The position numbers were made by a program, and so were the translations under genes. Positions 34,643 to 44,397 of a stretch of DNA of 64,000 nucleotides are shown in pieces (the stretch's first letter is position 1; each line of letters begins with the position of its first letter). Origin of the DNA: Saprospiraceae bacterium (GTDB lineage Bacteria > Bacteroidota > Bacteroidia > Chitinophagales > Saprospiraceae); assembly GCA_028285085.1 (NCBI GenBank), contig JANQQI010000065.1, positions 1-64,000 of the forward strand, given 5' to 3'. The notes beneath the pieces were generated by a model that was given only the letters and a program-made list of their open reading frames with translations, had not been told where the DNA came from and ran no database searches.

Positions 34643-35668
34643 TTATTGCTTTCTTTCTAAAGGAATTTTTAATTGTAAATGATAACGATCGGCATCGATG
34701 CTTTCTTCCATCTGGTAATTCTCGCCGTATTGTAATTCCAATCGCTTACGAATATTCTCCAATCCGACACCATGATAAGCTGTTGGTGTATTTGTTTTTT
34801 TCTTCACTGAATTAGAAATATCTAAAACGCATTGATTTTTTTCGTTGACTAAAATGTGAACATGGATAAATCCTTTTGGGTTACTCACTGCATCACTGTG
34901 CTTACAAGCATTTTCTACAAAATTAACAATGATCAGAGGGGCAATGAGATGCAACGCTTTTACCCCATCTACTTTTAAAGTAATGTTGCGTTGCTCTGAA
35001 TTTTTCATTTTATTTATTTCCAACAAATCCTCAACCGCATCGACTTCTTTTTGTAACTCTACTCGATCTACACTACAATCATACACCATGAAACGTAGGA
35101 TGGAAGATAATCGCTCTAGCATTGGAGCCGTTTTTTCATTACCCGTTTGTGCGTAAGCATAAATATTATTGAGGGTATTAAATAAAAAATGAGGGTTGAT
35201 TTGAGATTTTAAAAAATTGAGTTCTGCTTGCAATTTTTCACTTCTTAAAAAACTCTCAGTTTTTACATTTTTGTACCAAGCTTCGACGAAATAATAAAGA
35301 CTAAATGCACCCAAAATAATCGTCGTTAAGAAAAAGTCATAAATAAAAGAACCTAAAAAAGGCGTTTCATAAGTTTCATCAAACACAAAATAAACCGACC
35401 AACCATATGCGACAACACTATTCAGTGTGATAAGTAAAAAAGTGAGCAGGTAATAGATCCACCTTTTACCTGCATTAAAAAGCGGCAAGAGTTTAAAGTA
35501 ATGCAGGTAAGCAGCCGCGGCCAGTCCTGCTACCGAACAAAAGGCATAATCAAAAGCATCCAGATCATCTAAATAATCTAGGTTCTCCAGTAAATGAATC
35601 AAAAACAGAATCGTCCAGGTGAATACCTGACCCAAAATGCTGTATTTTTTAAATTTAGCGGATTCCAT
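34643..35668 (-). CDS. LytS/YehU-type sensor histidine kinase
   Basis: A 341-aa protein with four membrane helices (about residues 12-130) followed by the kinase core. LKSQINPHFLFNTLNNIYAYA carries the phospho-acceptor His of the His_kinase (LytS) family, and IVNFVENACKHS and GVGLENIRKRL are the ATP-binding N and G boxes. It has no large periplasmic sensor, so the membrane part presumably senses. It pairs with the LytTR regulator immediately downstream. Confidence 0.92.
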   Translation of the reverse strand: MESAKFKKYSILGQVFTWTILFLIHLLENLDYLDDLDAFDYAFCSVAGLAAAAYLHYFKLLPLFNAGKRWIYYLLTFLLITLNSVVAYGWSVYFVFDETYETPFLGSFIYDFFLTTIILGAFSLYYFVEAWYKNVKTESFLRSEKLQAELNFLKSQINPHFLFNTLNNIYAYAQTGNEKTAPMLERLSSILRFMVYDCSVDRVELQKEVDAVEDLLEINKMKNSEQRNITLKVDGVKALHLIAPLIIVNFVENACKHSDAVSNPKGFIHVHILVNEKNQCVLDISNSVKKKTNTPTAYHGVGLENIRKRLELQYGENYQMEESIDADRYHLQLKIPLERKQ

Positions 35669-35894
35669 TCTTAAAGGTTACAAATAAATACGGCAAGAGG
35701 AAACAATTTCCTCTGTTCGGTACGCATTGTCCGCTCGGCGGAAAAAATCATCCTACGAGCGGCTCACTCATTACACCTGTCCACTTATCCAGCTTTCCTT
35801 CCCGTCGATAGGCTTAATCAAGGCAGTAAAAGATAAAACTTTTCTTTGGTCCGCAAATGCGCTAGTATTACATCAAGTTTAAACGAATTATAAC

Positions 35895-36473
35895 ATGCTA
35901 AAAATCAATATTATAACGGTTTTGCTTGCTCTTACGACGACGCTTGCTGGCCAATCGGAAACCCAATCGATTCCCATTTCAGTGAGCTACTTTAGTCATT
36001 TGCTCTTTCAACCGGGCGTAAAAGTAGGCACTCAAATTAGTATTAAGGATTGGACCAAAGAAAAAGAGAACCGGCTGGCAAGAAATAAACAGCTGGCAAT
36101 TAGTCCGCAGCTCGCTTACTTTGCTAATGTCGGTAACAACCAAAACGTATTACTAAATATCGATCTGGACTATCGTACTCAGAAAGCAGGCCGCAAGTTT
36201 TTCTCGACCTGGTCGGTTGGTCTGGGGTATTTAGCGCAGTTTCAGGTAACGGCGCTTCGCTTGAATCTCGGCGATGGCAGTAAAGAAAAAGTGCGTGAAC
36301 GATGGGATCATATTCTGCCCAGTGTTAGCTATGCTTTTGGGAAAGTGATCAACACCAAAATGAGTTGGTATTCAAAATATACACTAGGTAGTAAGATTAA
36401 TTTCGATGGCGCCTCCACAATGATGCTTTTCATGGAAGCAGGGATCACTTATCAAATCTCAAAAAATAAATAA
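35895..36473 (+). CDS. Secreted/outer-membrane hypothetical protein
   Basis: A 192-aa protein with a signal peptide ending TTTLAGQ (about residue 20). The mature protein has many alternating amphipathic strands (PISVSYFSHLLFQPGVKVG, AYFANVGNNQ, VLLNIDLDYRTQKAG) and ends in MLFMEAGITYQISK, consistent with a beta-barrel or barrel-like outer membrane protein. It ends 2 bases before the amine oxidase gene, so the two form an operon. Function not recognised. Confidence 0.65.
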   Translation: MLKINIITVLLALTTTLAGQSETQSIPISVSYFSHLLFQPGVKVGTQISIKDWTKEKENRLARNKQLAISPQLAYFANVGNNQNVLLNIDLDYRTQKAGRKFFSTWSVGLGYLAQFQVTALRLNLGDGSKEKVRERWDHILPSVSYAFGKVINTKMSWYSKYTLGSKINFDGASTMMLFMEAGITYQISKNK

Positions 36474-36475
36474 TT

Positions 36476-37660
36476 ATGGATCGGAAAGAATTTCTTAAAA
36501 ATATGGGAATCTTTGGTTTGGGACTTCCTTTTTTTTCAACCTTGCTAAAGTCATGCAGTAAGGAAGATTTGTTCTACGATGAGTTTGGGGTGAATTTTAA
36601 TGGTAAAATCACCATCATTGGCGCTGGCGCTGCCGGACTTACTGCAGGTTATATTTTACAACGTCATAATATTGATTTTGAAATTATTGAAGCGGCAGCA
36701 GATTTTGGTGGTCGCGTAAAAAAAACCGATGACTTTGCCGATTTTCCGATTGACTTGGGGGGAGAATGGATTCATACCGATCCATCAATTCTTACAACTT
36801 TAATTAATGATCAAACGGTTGACGCGAGTATTGATATCATCAATTATAATCCAAAAACCATCTCGCTTTGGAAAAATAATAAATTAAAAAAAAGAAATAT
36901 AGTCAGTCATTTTTATAGTGAGCATAAGTTTAAGAGCTCGACCTGGTATGATTTCTTTGATCAGTTTATTGTACCCAGCATCCGAGATAAAATTATCTTA
37001 AATAGCCCCGTAACTTCCATTGATTATTCTGGCGACCGGGTAGAAATTAAGACGACAAATGATGCTACTTACACGGCTGACAAAGTGCTCGTGACCGTTC
37101 CGATAAAAATTCTGCAAACGGATATGATTACATTCCAGCCGGAATTGCCTTCGCGTAAAGTTGAAGCGATCAACAGCATCGATATTCCACCTATTCTCAA
37201 AGTCTTTATTGAGTTCTCCGAAAGATTCTACCCGGATATTATTCAGCTTGGTCGATTATGGTCTGATGACCTTTATTACGATGCCGCCTTTGGTAAAGAT
37301 TCATCCAGAAATATCCTGGGGCTTTTCGCCATTGGCGAGAGAGGAGAGCGCTATGGGCCGATGACTTCCGAAGATGATATCATCAAAGGAGTGTTGGAAG
37401 AGCTGGATGAAATCTTCGATGGTAAGGCCTCAGCTACTTACCAAAAACATGTCATCCAAAATTGGACGCAAGAACCTTTCATTCAAGGCTCATATTCCCA
37501 CTTCCAAGAAAGTGCAAATCGAACCATTGAAACTCTGGTGGAGCCGGTCGACAATCGCATTTACTTCGCCGGAGAAGCTTGCGTAGACGGGGACACCTCG
37601 ACGGTACACGGCGCCGGAGAATCTGCCTACCAAGTGGTAGAAGAGATGCTGAAAGCTTAA
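36476..37660 (+). CDS. FAD-dependent amine oxidase (MAO/flavin oxidoreductase family)
   Basis: A 394-aa protein with a dinucleotide-binding fold KITIIGAGAAGLTAGY and FEIIEAAADFGGRVK, the GG-motif GGEWIH, and the C-terminal FAD motif YFAGEACVDG ... GAGESAYQVVEEM. These define the flavin amine oxidase/polyamine oxidase family. The leader MDRKEFLKNMGIFGLGLP ends in a lipobox-like LLKSC, so the enzyme is probably exported; the motif resembles a twin-arginine signal with RK instead of RR. The substrate is unknown. It follows a secreted protein by 2 bp and converges on an exported TRAP binding protein. Confidence 0.85.
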   Translation: MDRKEFLKNMGIFGLGLPFFSTLLKSCSKEDLFYDEFGVNFNGKITIIGAGAAGLTAGYILQRHNIDFEIIEAAADFGGRVKKTDDFADFPIDLGGEWIHTDPSILTTLINDQTVDASIDIINYNPKTISLWKNNKLKKRNIVSHFYSEHKFKSSTWYDFFDQFIVPSIRDKIILNSPVTSIDYSGDRVEIKTTNDATYTADKVLVTVPIKILQTDMITFQPELPSRKVEAINSIDIPPILKVFIEFSERFYPDIIQLGRLWSDDLYYDAAFGKDSSRNILGLFAIGERGERYGPMTSEDDIIKGVLEELDEIFDGKASATYQKHVIQNWTQEPFIQGSYSHFQESANRTIETLVEPVDNRIYFAGEACVDGDTSTVHGAGESAYQVVEEMLKA

Positions 37661-37664
37661 GCGC

Positions 37665-38786
37665 TTAAATCTGCAAGCTGTTGTAAAAAACCTTTTCCGT
37701 TAGCTTAGACCAATTGCCGGCCCGATTGCGAAAGGCATTGTACGAGGCATACACTTTTTGGCTGAAGGGATCTCCCGCAATCTCTTCGGCCACCGCCTCT
37801 TCGGTGTATTGGCGCAATTGCCGAAGCACTTCATCGGGGAATTGCCGAATATCGACCTCCGCCTCCTGACGTAGCTTTTCGAGGTAGATACTGTTTTTGG
37901 TTTCAAACTCACAAAGCATCCACATATTCAGTCGATGTGCCGCGGTCCGCAGGATCATTTGTAAGTCTTTTTCGAGTGCATCAAATTTTTCTTTGTTGAA
38001 AAAGAATTCGAGTGTGGTACCTGCTTCGTGCCAGCCCGGCGTGTAATAATATTTCGCAATTTGGTGGAAACCCATCTCATAATCATGATAAGGGCCAATC
38101 CATTCAGTAGCGTCGATCACACCGCGCTCAAGGCCCGTGTACAACTCGGCGCCGGGCAAGAGCACCGGAGCACCGCCTGCTTTTTCGAGAACTTTAGCGC
38201 CCACACCGGGAATCCGCATTTTCAATCCTTTGAAATCAGCCATCGAATTGATCTCCCGATTAAACCAGCCGCCCATTTGCACACCGGTATTACCACCGGG
38301 TGCTGGCACCAACCCATACTCGGCATACAATTCTTCCCACAGTTGCATGCCGCCACCGGTAATCAGCCAGGCATTCATCTGCTGGGCATTGAGCCCAAAA
38401 GGGATAGAGGCGAAAAACTGCGCGGCCGGCACGATGCCTTTCCAATAGTAGCCCGCGCCGCTGCCCACTTCGGCCACATTCATACGCACCGCATTGAAGG
38501 CCTCAAGTGGCGGAACAAGCTCCCCACCACCATAAACTTCAATCTCCATCCGGCCGTCTGACATCTCCTTTACCCAATCTGCAAACAATTGACAACCTTC
38601 ACCGAGCACCGGGAAATTCGGGGGCCAGGTCGTCACCATTTTCCATCGATATCGTTTCGTAGAAATAATGTTCGGACTACTCGGCTGCGCTTGGTTTTGT
38701 CCTCCCAAAGCACGGATAAAAAAAGGCAGGGAGATTGTCCCCAAGGCCAAGCCCTTAAAAAATGTTTTCCGACTCAATTTCTTCAT
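37665..38786 (-). CDS. TRAP transporter substrate-binding protein (DctP family)
   Basis: A 373-aa periplasmic protein with leader KKLSRKTFFKGLALGTISLP and a mature domain typical of DctP/DctP-like solute receptors (WKMVTTWPPNFPVLGEG, FNREINSMADFKGLKMRIPG, ATEWIGPYHDYEMGF). TRAP receptors deliver organic acids, keto acids or similar ligands to a DctQM membrane pair. No DctQ or DctM gene is in this window, so it is an orphan here. It converges with the FAD amine oxidase, the stops being 4 bp apart. Ligand unknown. Confidence 0.88.
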   Translation of the reverse strand: MKKLSRKTFFKGLALGTISLPFFIRALGGQNQAQPSSPNIISTKRYRWKMVTTWPPNFPVLGEGCQLFADWVKEMSDGRMEIEVYGGGELVPPLEAFNAVRMNVAEVGSGAGYYWKGIVPAAQFFASIPFGLNAQQMNAWLITGGGMQLWEELYAEYGLVPAPGGNTGVQMGGWFNREINSMADFKGLKMRIPGVGAKVLEKAGGAPVLLPGAELYTGLERGVIDATEWIGPYHDYEMGFHQIAKYYYTPGWHEAGTTLEFFFNKEKFDALEKDLQMILRTAAHRLNMWMLCEFETKNSIYLEKLRQEAEVDIRQFPDEVLRQLRQYTEEAVAEEIAGDPFSQKVYASYNAFRNRAGNWSKLTEKVFYNSLQI

Positions 38787-39264
38787 AGATTGGGTTTATT
38801 TAAATGAGAGCAACGGATGGTATACTCAACGCTTCAACTGTCAACTTTTCATGGTATCTGGCCCCGCTTAATCTGTTAATATTTTGCTCATCATTAGTTT
38901 ATATATTCTACAAAAAACAAATGTTCGTTTTTACAAAATCACAGTTCGTAAGAATCCAGTTTACTTTAAAGATAAAATTTCAATTCTTTTGTCTCGCCTT
39001 TTGAAAATAGGGGTTAACGCCTGGGGCAACCAAATAATTTTGGGAAATTATCTTTAAAATTAATTGAAAATTAAAAAAATATTATTTCTTTTGTAATATT
39101 ATGTTGCACCACATTGCTTTTGACCAATGAAATATGGTGCCCTTATTTATCAGCATTTCCTCTCAAGCTAGAATCTACTCCCTTCTCTCTCAAAGTGAAC
39201 TGTCTACTGCTCATTTGTGCACTTTAAATTCATTTTAATTAACCAAACAAACTATTTCTCTACC
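38787..39264. other. 478-bp divergent intergenic region
   Basis: AT-rich spacer between the divergent TRAP receptor and subtilisin-like protease. It must carry both promoters. No clear hairpin, RNA or small gene is evident, and no perfect TAnnTTTG box could be assigned. Confidence 0.45.
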
Positions 39265-42200
39265 ATGCGAAAAACAATGACATTGTTATTGGCAATACTG
39301 TTTTGTATTGCTACAATTTCGAATGCCCAAAACTACTATTACGCTCCAGAGGGCAAAACTTTTCTGGACGTTTCTACTCAAAAAATCTTGCTACAGTTTT
39401 CCGAAGAGACAGATTTCAACACTCAGCAACAAATTGTAACCCAAGCCGATCATCTCTTACCTTTAAAGAGAGAACAGATGCTGCCCGCTCCTCGATTGAC
39501 CATCGTCGAAGTAGATGGTATTAACTCTGCCGATGCGATCTATGCTTTGCTAAAACAGCTTGAACAACACCCGCAGATATTACACGCCCAGCATTTTCTG
39601 GCTCACAAAGACGGCACCCTGCACGGCGTTACGGATCAAGTCCTTGTTCGCCTAAAAAATACTGGCGATGCTAGTTTGTTAGCTGATCAGGCTAAAATAT
39701 TTGGTGCAGATGTAGATCGCCAAAATGAGTTTGATGCGCTCCTCTATCATGTAAAAGTGGCTCCGAAGGCCGAACTGAATGGTCTGGAAGTCGCTAACCT
39801 TTTGCACGAGACGGGCCTATTCGACTACGCTGAGCCCGATTTTCTACGCCTCATGAAACGCATGAATACTAACGATCCTTTTGTTGATGACCAATGGGCA
39901 CTCAACAATGATGGGGTTAATACTTCATCTTACGGCGGTGTCGCCGGTGCGGATATGAAAGTATTCAGTGCCTGGGCGACGACCACCGGTGATGCATCCA
40001 TCAAAGTGGCAATCCTCGATGAGGGTGTTGATTTGGATCACCCTGATTTGGTAGGCAATATGTTGCCCGGCTACGATGCTACCGGCCAAGGTAGCGGCGG
40101 TGATCCTTCCGGCGACGATGCACACGGTACCGCTTGCGCTGGTATTGTCGCAGCAGTAGGTAATAATAACCTCGGTGTCGCCGGTGTGGCTTATAGCAGT
40201 AAGATCATCCCAGTACGTATTGCTTATAGTAGTGGTCCCAACTGGGTCACCAGTAATGCCTGGATTGGTAATTCCATAAACTGGTCTTGGCAAACGGCCA
40301 ATGCGGATATACTGAGTAATTCGTGGGGAGGCGGTGGTGCCTCTTCTACCATTAATAATGCAATTGATGGTGCCGTGAATAACGGCCGTGGCGGCCTCGG
40401 TGCGCCAGTCCTCTTTGCCGCCGGTAACGACAACGGCGCCAATAGCTATCCAGCCACCTACGCACCTACAATCTCAGTTATCGCAATGAGTATGTGTAAT
40501 CAGCGCAAGAGTCCTTCTTCTTGTGACGGTGAAACGTGGTGGGGATCGAACTATGGTACTGGTGCTGATGTAGCCGCTCCTGGTGTTAAAATCTATGCGA
40601 CGGATATCGCCGGTTCGAATGGTTATTCCAGCGGTGATTATGTTTCTAACTTCAATGGTACATCTTCGGCCTGCCCCAACGCGGCCGGTGTAATGGCTTT
40701 GATCCTCTCTGTGAACGGTTCTTTGACCGAAGATCAGGCCCGCCAAGCTCTGGAAAGCACTTGTGATAAGACAGGTGGTTACACTTACAACAGTGGCGTG
40801 AGCGGCCAGCCTAACGGGACTTGGTCCAACGAACTGGGATACGGTCGAGTCAATGCACAAGCGGCTGTAGCTTCCGTTGCGCCTTCTGTAGATAATGACG
40901 CTGGAATTTCTGACATCAGTGCCCCGCAAGGTAATCTTTGCGAAAGTAGCGCCACACCAACGGTTACACTCAACAACTACGGCTCAAATACTTTGACCTC
41001 TGTAACAATCAACTATCAATTGGACGGTGGCGCGGTTAATACTTATAGCTGGACCGGATCATTGGCTAGTTTAGCTTCTACGACGGTTAACTTGCCTTCT
41101 ATTTCGTTTAGCGGCGGAAGTCACACCCTTGATGTTTCTACCTCCAATCCAAACGGTCAAACCGATCCAAATACCGGCAACGATAGTGCTTCGGCCAGTT
41201 TCTACTCCGGTAATAACGAAGTTACACTTACCATCGTACTGGATAATTATCCCGAAGAAACCAGCTGGGATATCCGTGATGCCAGTAATAATGTAATGGC
41301 GTCGGGCGGCACTTACGGTAGCTCTCCTGATGGTTCTACCATTGTTGCGGCCGTTTGTCTCGCCGATGGCTGCTATGATTTTACCATTTATGATACTTAT
41401 GGTGATGGTATTTGCTGTTCATACGGCAGTGGTTCCTACAGCTTGACGGATGATGGTGGAACCGTATTAGCCAGTGGTGGTACTTTTGGCTCATCAGAGA
41501 CGACTAACTTCTGTGTGTCTTCCGATCCAGGCTCTGACTTAAGTGCTAGTGTAAGTACCACCGATGCGTCTTGCGCAGGTGGAAATGACGGTAGTGCAAC
41601 GGCTACTGCTACAGGTGGCTCGGGCAGCTATACCTACAGCTGGAGTAACGGTGCGACTACACAAACGATTACTGGTTTAGCAGCAGGTACTTATTCCGTA
41701 ACCGTCAATGATGGTTCTGCAACGGCCACTGCTTCTGGTACGGTTAGCGCACCGAGCGCAGTCAGTGTATCTGTTTCGGGAGTGAACGCTAATGGTGGTA
41801 ACAATGGTAGCGCGACGGCTAGTGCCAGCGGCGGAACAGCGCCTTATAGCTACAGCTGGAGTAATGGTGGCAGTGGTGCGACTATCACGGGCTTAGCCCC
41901 AGGCACTTATGGCGTCACGGCTACGGATGCTAATGGCTGTACTGCTACAAATTCTATAGTGATCGAAGATGATACTTCAGCGGGTTGTACCTATGAGTTG
42001 ATCGACTTCGAAGGTTTTGAAAGTGGATGGGGGATTTGGAATGATGGTGGCTCAGATGCCCGTCGTAGTGCCAATGATGCGGCTTATGCGACTACCGGGA
42101 CCTACTGTGCTCGTATCCGTGATAATACCTCGACTTCGGTTATCACCACTGATGCACTTGACTTGAGTGCCTACGAAGAACTGACGGTTGATTTTGCTTA

Positions 42201-42774
42201 CTATGCGCGTAGTATGGATAATGCAAATGAAGACTTTTGGTTACAAATTAATACCGGCAGCGGTTTTGTAACGGTAGAAGAATGGAATAGAGGAGATGAG
42301 TTTGAAAATAATCAGTTCTATACCGATGCCGTAGTTATTGCTGGTCCTTTCTCAGCATCTACTCAACTGCGTTTCCGATGCGATGCTTCCGGTAATTCTG
42401 ATTGGATTTATCTCGATGATATTGAAATCACGGGATGTACCAATGGTACCGGTGGTAGCCGTCCGGTTCAACCTGAGCCTGAAGCAAGACCAGTGGAAAC
42501 CGAATCAGCTAAAGTGAGCCTTGAGCAGTTGGAATTGTTCCCGAATCCAACTCGCGCGGAGTTAACTGTTAATTTCACGTTGAACCAACAAGCGAAAATA
42601 CAAGTGTTGGTGACCTCAATCAATGGTCAGCGCGTGCACGAGATGCAATTTAGCGCAGAGGCCGGCGCCCAATCTTTAGAAATCGACGCCAGCCAGTTTA
42701 GTCCAGGCTACTACATGATCCAAATCGTTACGGCGGATGGCTATCTCATGGATAAGTTTGCCGTCATGCGATAG
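39265..42774 (+). CDS. T9SS-exported subtilisin-like (S8) serine protease
   Basis: From ATG 39265 (MRKTMTLLLAILFCIATISN) the protein is about 1169 aa. Domains in order: signal peptide; prodomain (about 25-200); S8 catalytic domain with D252 in AILDEGVDLDHPD, H287 in DAHGTACAG and S467 in FNGTSSACPN; a CARDB-like domain (LNNYGSNTLTSVTINYQ); a cysteine segment; two SprB-like repeats (SYTYSWSNGATTQTITGLAAG is one core); a jelly-roll/MAM-like segment; and a type A T9SS sorting tail (ELFPNPTRAELTVNF). It is likely surface-anchored or released and nutrient-scavenging. The frame opens at 39217, but the inner Met gives a clean signal peptide. A perfect terminator follows. Confidence 0.93.
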   Translation: MRKTMTLLLAILFCIATISNAQNYYYAPEGKTFLDVSTQKILLQFSEETDFNTQQQIVTQADHLLPLKREQMLPAPRLTIVEVDGINSADAIYALLKQLEQHPQILHAQHFLAHKDGTLHGVTDQVLVRLKNTGDASLLADQAKIFGADVDRQNEFDALLYHVKVAPKAELNGLEVANLLHETGLFDYAEPDFLRLMKRMNTNDPFVDDQWALNNDGVNTSSYGGVAGADMKVFSAWATTTGDASIKVAILDEGVDLDHPDLVGNMLPGYDATGQGSGGDPSGDDAHGTACAGIVAAVGNNNLGVAGVAYSSKIIPVRIAYSSGPNWVTSNAWIGNSINWSWQTANADILSNSWGGGGASSTINNAIDGAVNNGRGGLGAPVLFAAGNDNGANSYPATYAPTISVIAMSMCNQRKSPSSCDGETWWGSNYGTGADVAAPGVKIYATDIAGSNGYSSGDYVSNFNGTSSACPNAAGVMALILSVNGSLTEDQARQALESTCDKTGGYTYNSGVSGQPNGTWSNELGYGRVNAQAAVASVAPSVDNDAGISDISAPQGNLCESSATPTVTLNNYGSNTLTSVTINYQLDGGAVNTYSWTGSLASLASTTVNLPSISFSGGSHTLDVSTSNPNGQTDPNTGNDSASASFYSGNNEVTLTIVLDNYPEETSWDIRDASNNVMASGGTYGSSPDGSTIVAAVCLADGCYDFTIYDTYGDGICCSYGSGSYSLTDDGGTVLASGGTFGSSETTNFCVSSDPGSDLSASVSTTDASCAGGNDGSATATATGGSGSYTYSWSNGATTQTITGLAAGTYSVTVNDGSATATASGTVSAPSAVSVSVSGVNANGGNNGSATASASGGTAPYSYSWSNGGSGATITGLAPGTYGVTATDANGCTATNSIVIEDDTSAGCTYELIDFEGFESGWGIWNDGGSDARRSANDAAYATTGTYCARIRDNTSTSVITTDALDLSAYEELTVDFAYYARSMDNANEDFWLQINTGSGFVTVEEWNRGDEFENNQFYTDAVVIAGPFSASTQLRFRCDASGNSDWIYLDDIEITGCTNGTGGSRPVQPEPEARPVETESAKVSLEQLELFPNPTRAELTVNFTLNQQAKIQVLVTSINGQRVHEMQFSAEAGAQSLEIDASQFSPGYYMIQIVTADGYLMDKFAVMR

Positions 42775-42806
42775 AGAGAGAATAATTATATTGGATAAAA
42801 CAACTA

Positions 42807-42838
42807 GGGGCCGTCTCAGTCGAGACGGCCCCTTTTTT
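42807..42838 (+). terminator. Intrinsic terminator of the S8 protease gene
   Basis: GGGGCCGTCTC (42807-42817) and GAGACGGCCCC (42822-42832) form an 11-bp stem with loop AGTC, followed by TTTTTT. Confidence 0.92.
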
Positions 42839-42995
42839 GTTAGCAAAACTGTATCTTTAAGCAGTGATTCGATAATTCGTTGTAGAGTCCTTACGTTTTA
42901 AATATCTTGACGGGATAATTAGTGAGCTGTTTTATAATCAAAATCATTTTCCATAACCGCTTTCCGTCCAATAATCAAAATTAAACCATACCCTT

Positions 42996-44387
42996 ATGTC
43001 GATAATTTGGAGTCTGTGTCTATTAATGACCTTGAGTGAGCCAGTGACCTTTTCAACAAACGAAGTCAATACAACCATAGAGGAAAACATCGAGTTGATG
43101 TGTGTGATCAATGGTTGCCAGGATAATGATCCGATTAGCCTATTCAAATTTAACGGTATTGGCTTTGAACGCTGGATCAGTGGAGAGCGCGTAGGTAAAG
43201 ATAGCTTTCTGATTAAACTGCCCAAGGGAGAACCCATGTTCTATTATCTCGGCACGCAGCAGCAGTCTTCCAAAAAGCCAATCATTCTCGGCCCGGAATC
43301 GCAAATCAACGTAAAAGGTGTTTGTCAGTCGATTCGCTCGGCAAAAATTACGGGCTCAGAGCTTAATGTGGGCTATGACTCTATGACTAAAACGATCAAA
43401 GGCTTGCAACGCGACCAGCGCTCTGTGGCCAATACGCTAGTTCAGTCTCAAAAGAATCCCGAGAAAGCAGAACGCTTGGTTCAGCAGCTCGCTGAAGTCG
43501 ACGCTCGGCAGCTGAAATATCTGGAAGACCTTCGACAGGCCCAGCCGTTTTTAGCCAAAGTCGCTTCATTGAATTTTTACCCTAGCTATCCTAATAACAA
43601 AGGCGATTATCCTAATGAGATTGCTTACTACGCTAGCGAATTTTTTCACTATATCGATTTAGAAGATCAGTCTTATCATCGTATTGCGCCGCTATTTGAA
43701 GCTTTCAAAAACTACGCGCAAACCTTAGCCTCGGTGGGCTTAAACGAAAAATCTGTCGCAGCTACCATTAGTCAGCAGTTGGAAAAAGTGGATAAAACGG
43801 GGATGGCTCACCGTTACGCGCTTGGTGGCACCATGGTGGGCTTGCAAGCCAAAAACCATCCGGCCTTCAGTGGTTTTGCGAAGCAATTTATTGATCTCTA
43901 CGGTGGTGATACAGATTCAGATCAAATTGCGGGCTTACAGGCGCAGCTGAAGCAAGCGGCTAGCTTCCTGACGGGCGCCGTTGCACCGGACTTCACACAG
44001 CGCACGCCGGAAGGCGAAGAAATGAGCTTGAGTGATTTCCGTGGTAAAGTCGTACTCGTTGATTTCTGGGCCAGTTGGTGCGGACCTTGCCGCCGCGAAA
44101 ATCCTAATGTGGTCCGCTTGTATGATAAATACAAAGATCAAGGCTTCGAGGTGCTGGGTGTCAGCCTGGATCGCACGAAGGACAAATGGCTTAAAGCTAT
44201 TGAAAAAGATAACTTAGGCTGGAGTCACGTCAGCGATCTAAAAGGATGGAAAAACGAAGTGGCCAAAATGTATTCTGTTCGCTCTATTCCGCATACGGTA
44301 CTAGTAGATCGCGAAGGAAAAATCATTGCGCGCAATTTGCGCGGCGATGGCCTTGAACGCAAATTAGCCAGTATTTTTGGCGAATAG
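42996..44387 (+). CDS. TlpA-like thioredoxin-fold protein with N-terminal DUF4369-like region
   Basis: A 463-aa protein with a short hydrophobic start (probable signal or anchor), a long N-terminal region of about 310 residues that is partly beta and partly helical, and a C-terminal TlpA/AhpC-type thioredoxin domain. That domain holds WCGPC (C362 and C365), GKVVLVDFWASW and SIPHTVLVDREGKI. Such proteins are exported thiol:disulfide oxidoreductases of the Bacteroidota envelope. The intact CxxC argues for redox activity. The VanX-like dipeptidase gene begins 10 bases downstream and is probably co-transcribed. Confidence 0.85.
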   Translation: MSIIWSLCLLMTLSEPVTFSTNEVNTTIEENIELMCVINGCQDNDPISLFKFNGIGFERWISGERVGKDSFLIKLPKGEPMFYYLGTQQQSSKKPIILGPESQINVKGVCQSIRSAKITGSELNVGYDSMTKTIKGLQRDQRSVANTLVQSQKNPEKAERLVQQLAEVDARQLKYLEDLRQAQPFLAKVASLNFYPSYPNNKGDYPNEIAYYASEFFHYIDLEDQSYHRIAPLFEAFKNYAQTLASVGLNEKSVAATISQQLEKVDKTGMAHRYALGGTMVGLQAKNHPAFSGFAKQFIDLYGGDTDSDQIAGLQAQLKQAASFLTGAVAPDFTQRTPEGEEMSLSDFRGKVVLVDFWASWCGPCRRENPNVVRLYDKYKDQGFEVLGVSLDRTKDKWLKAIEKDNLGWSHVSDLKGWKNEVAKMYSVRSIPHTVLVDREGKIIARNLRGDGLERKLASIFGE

Positions 44388-44397
44388 AATTTGATCC

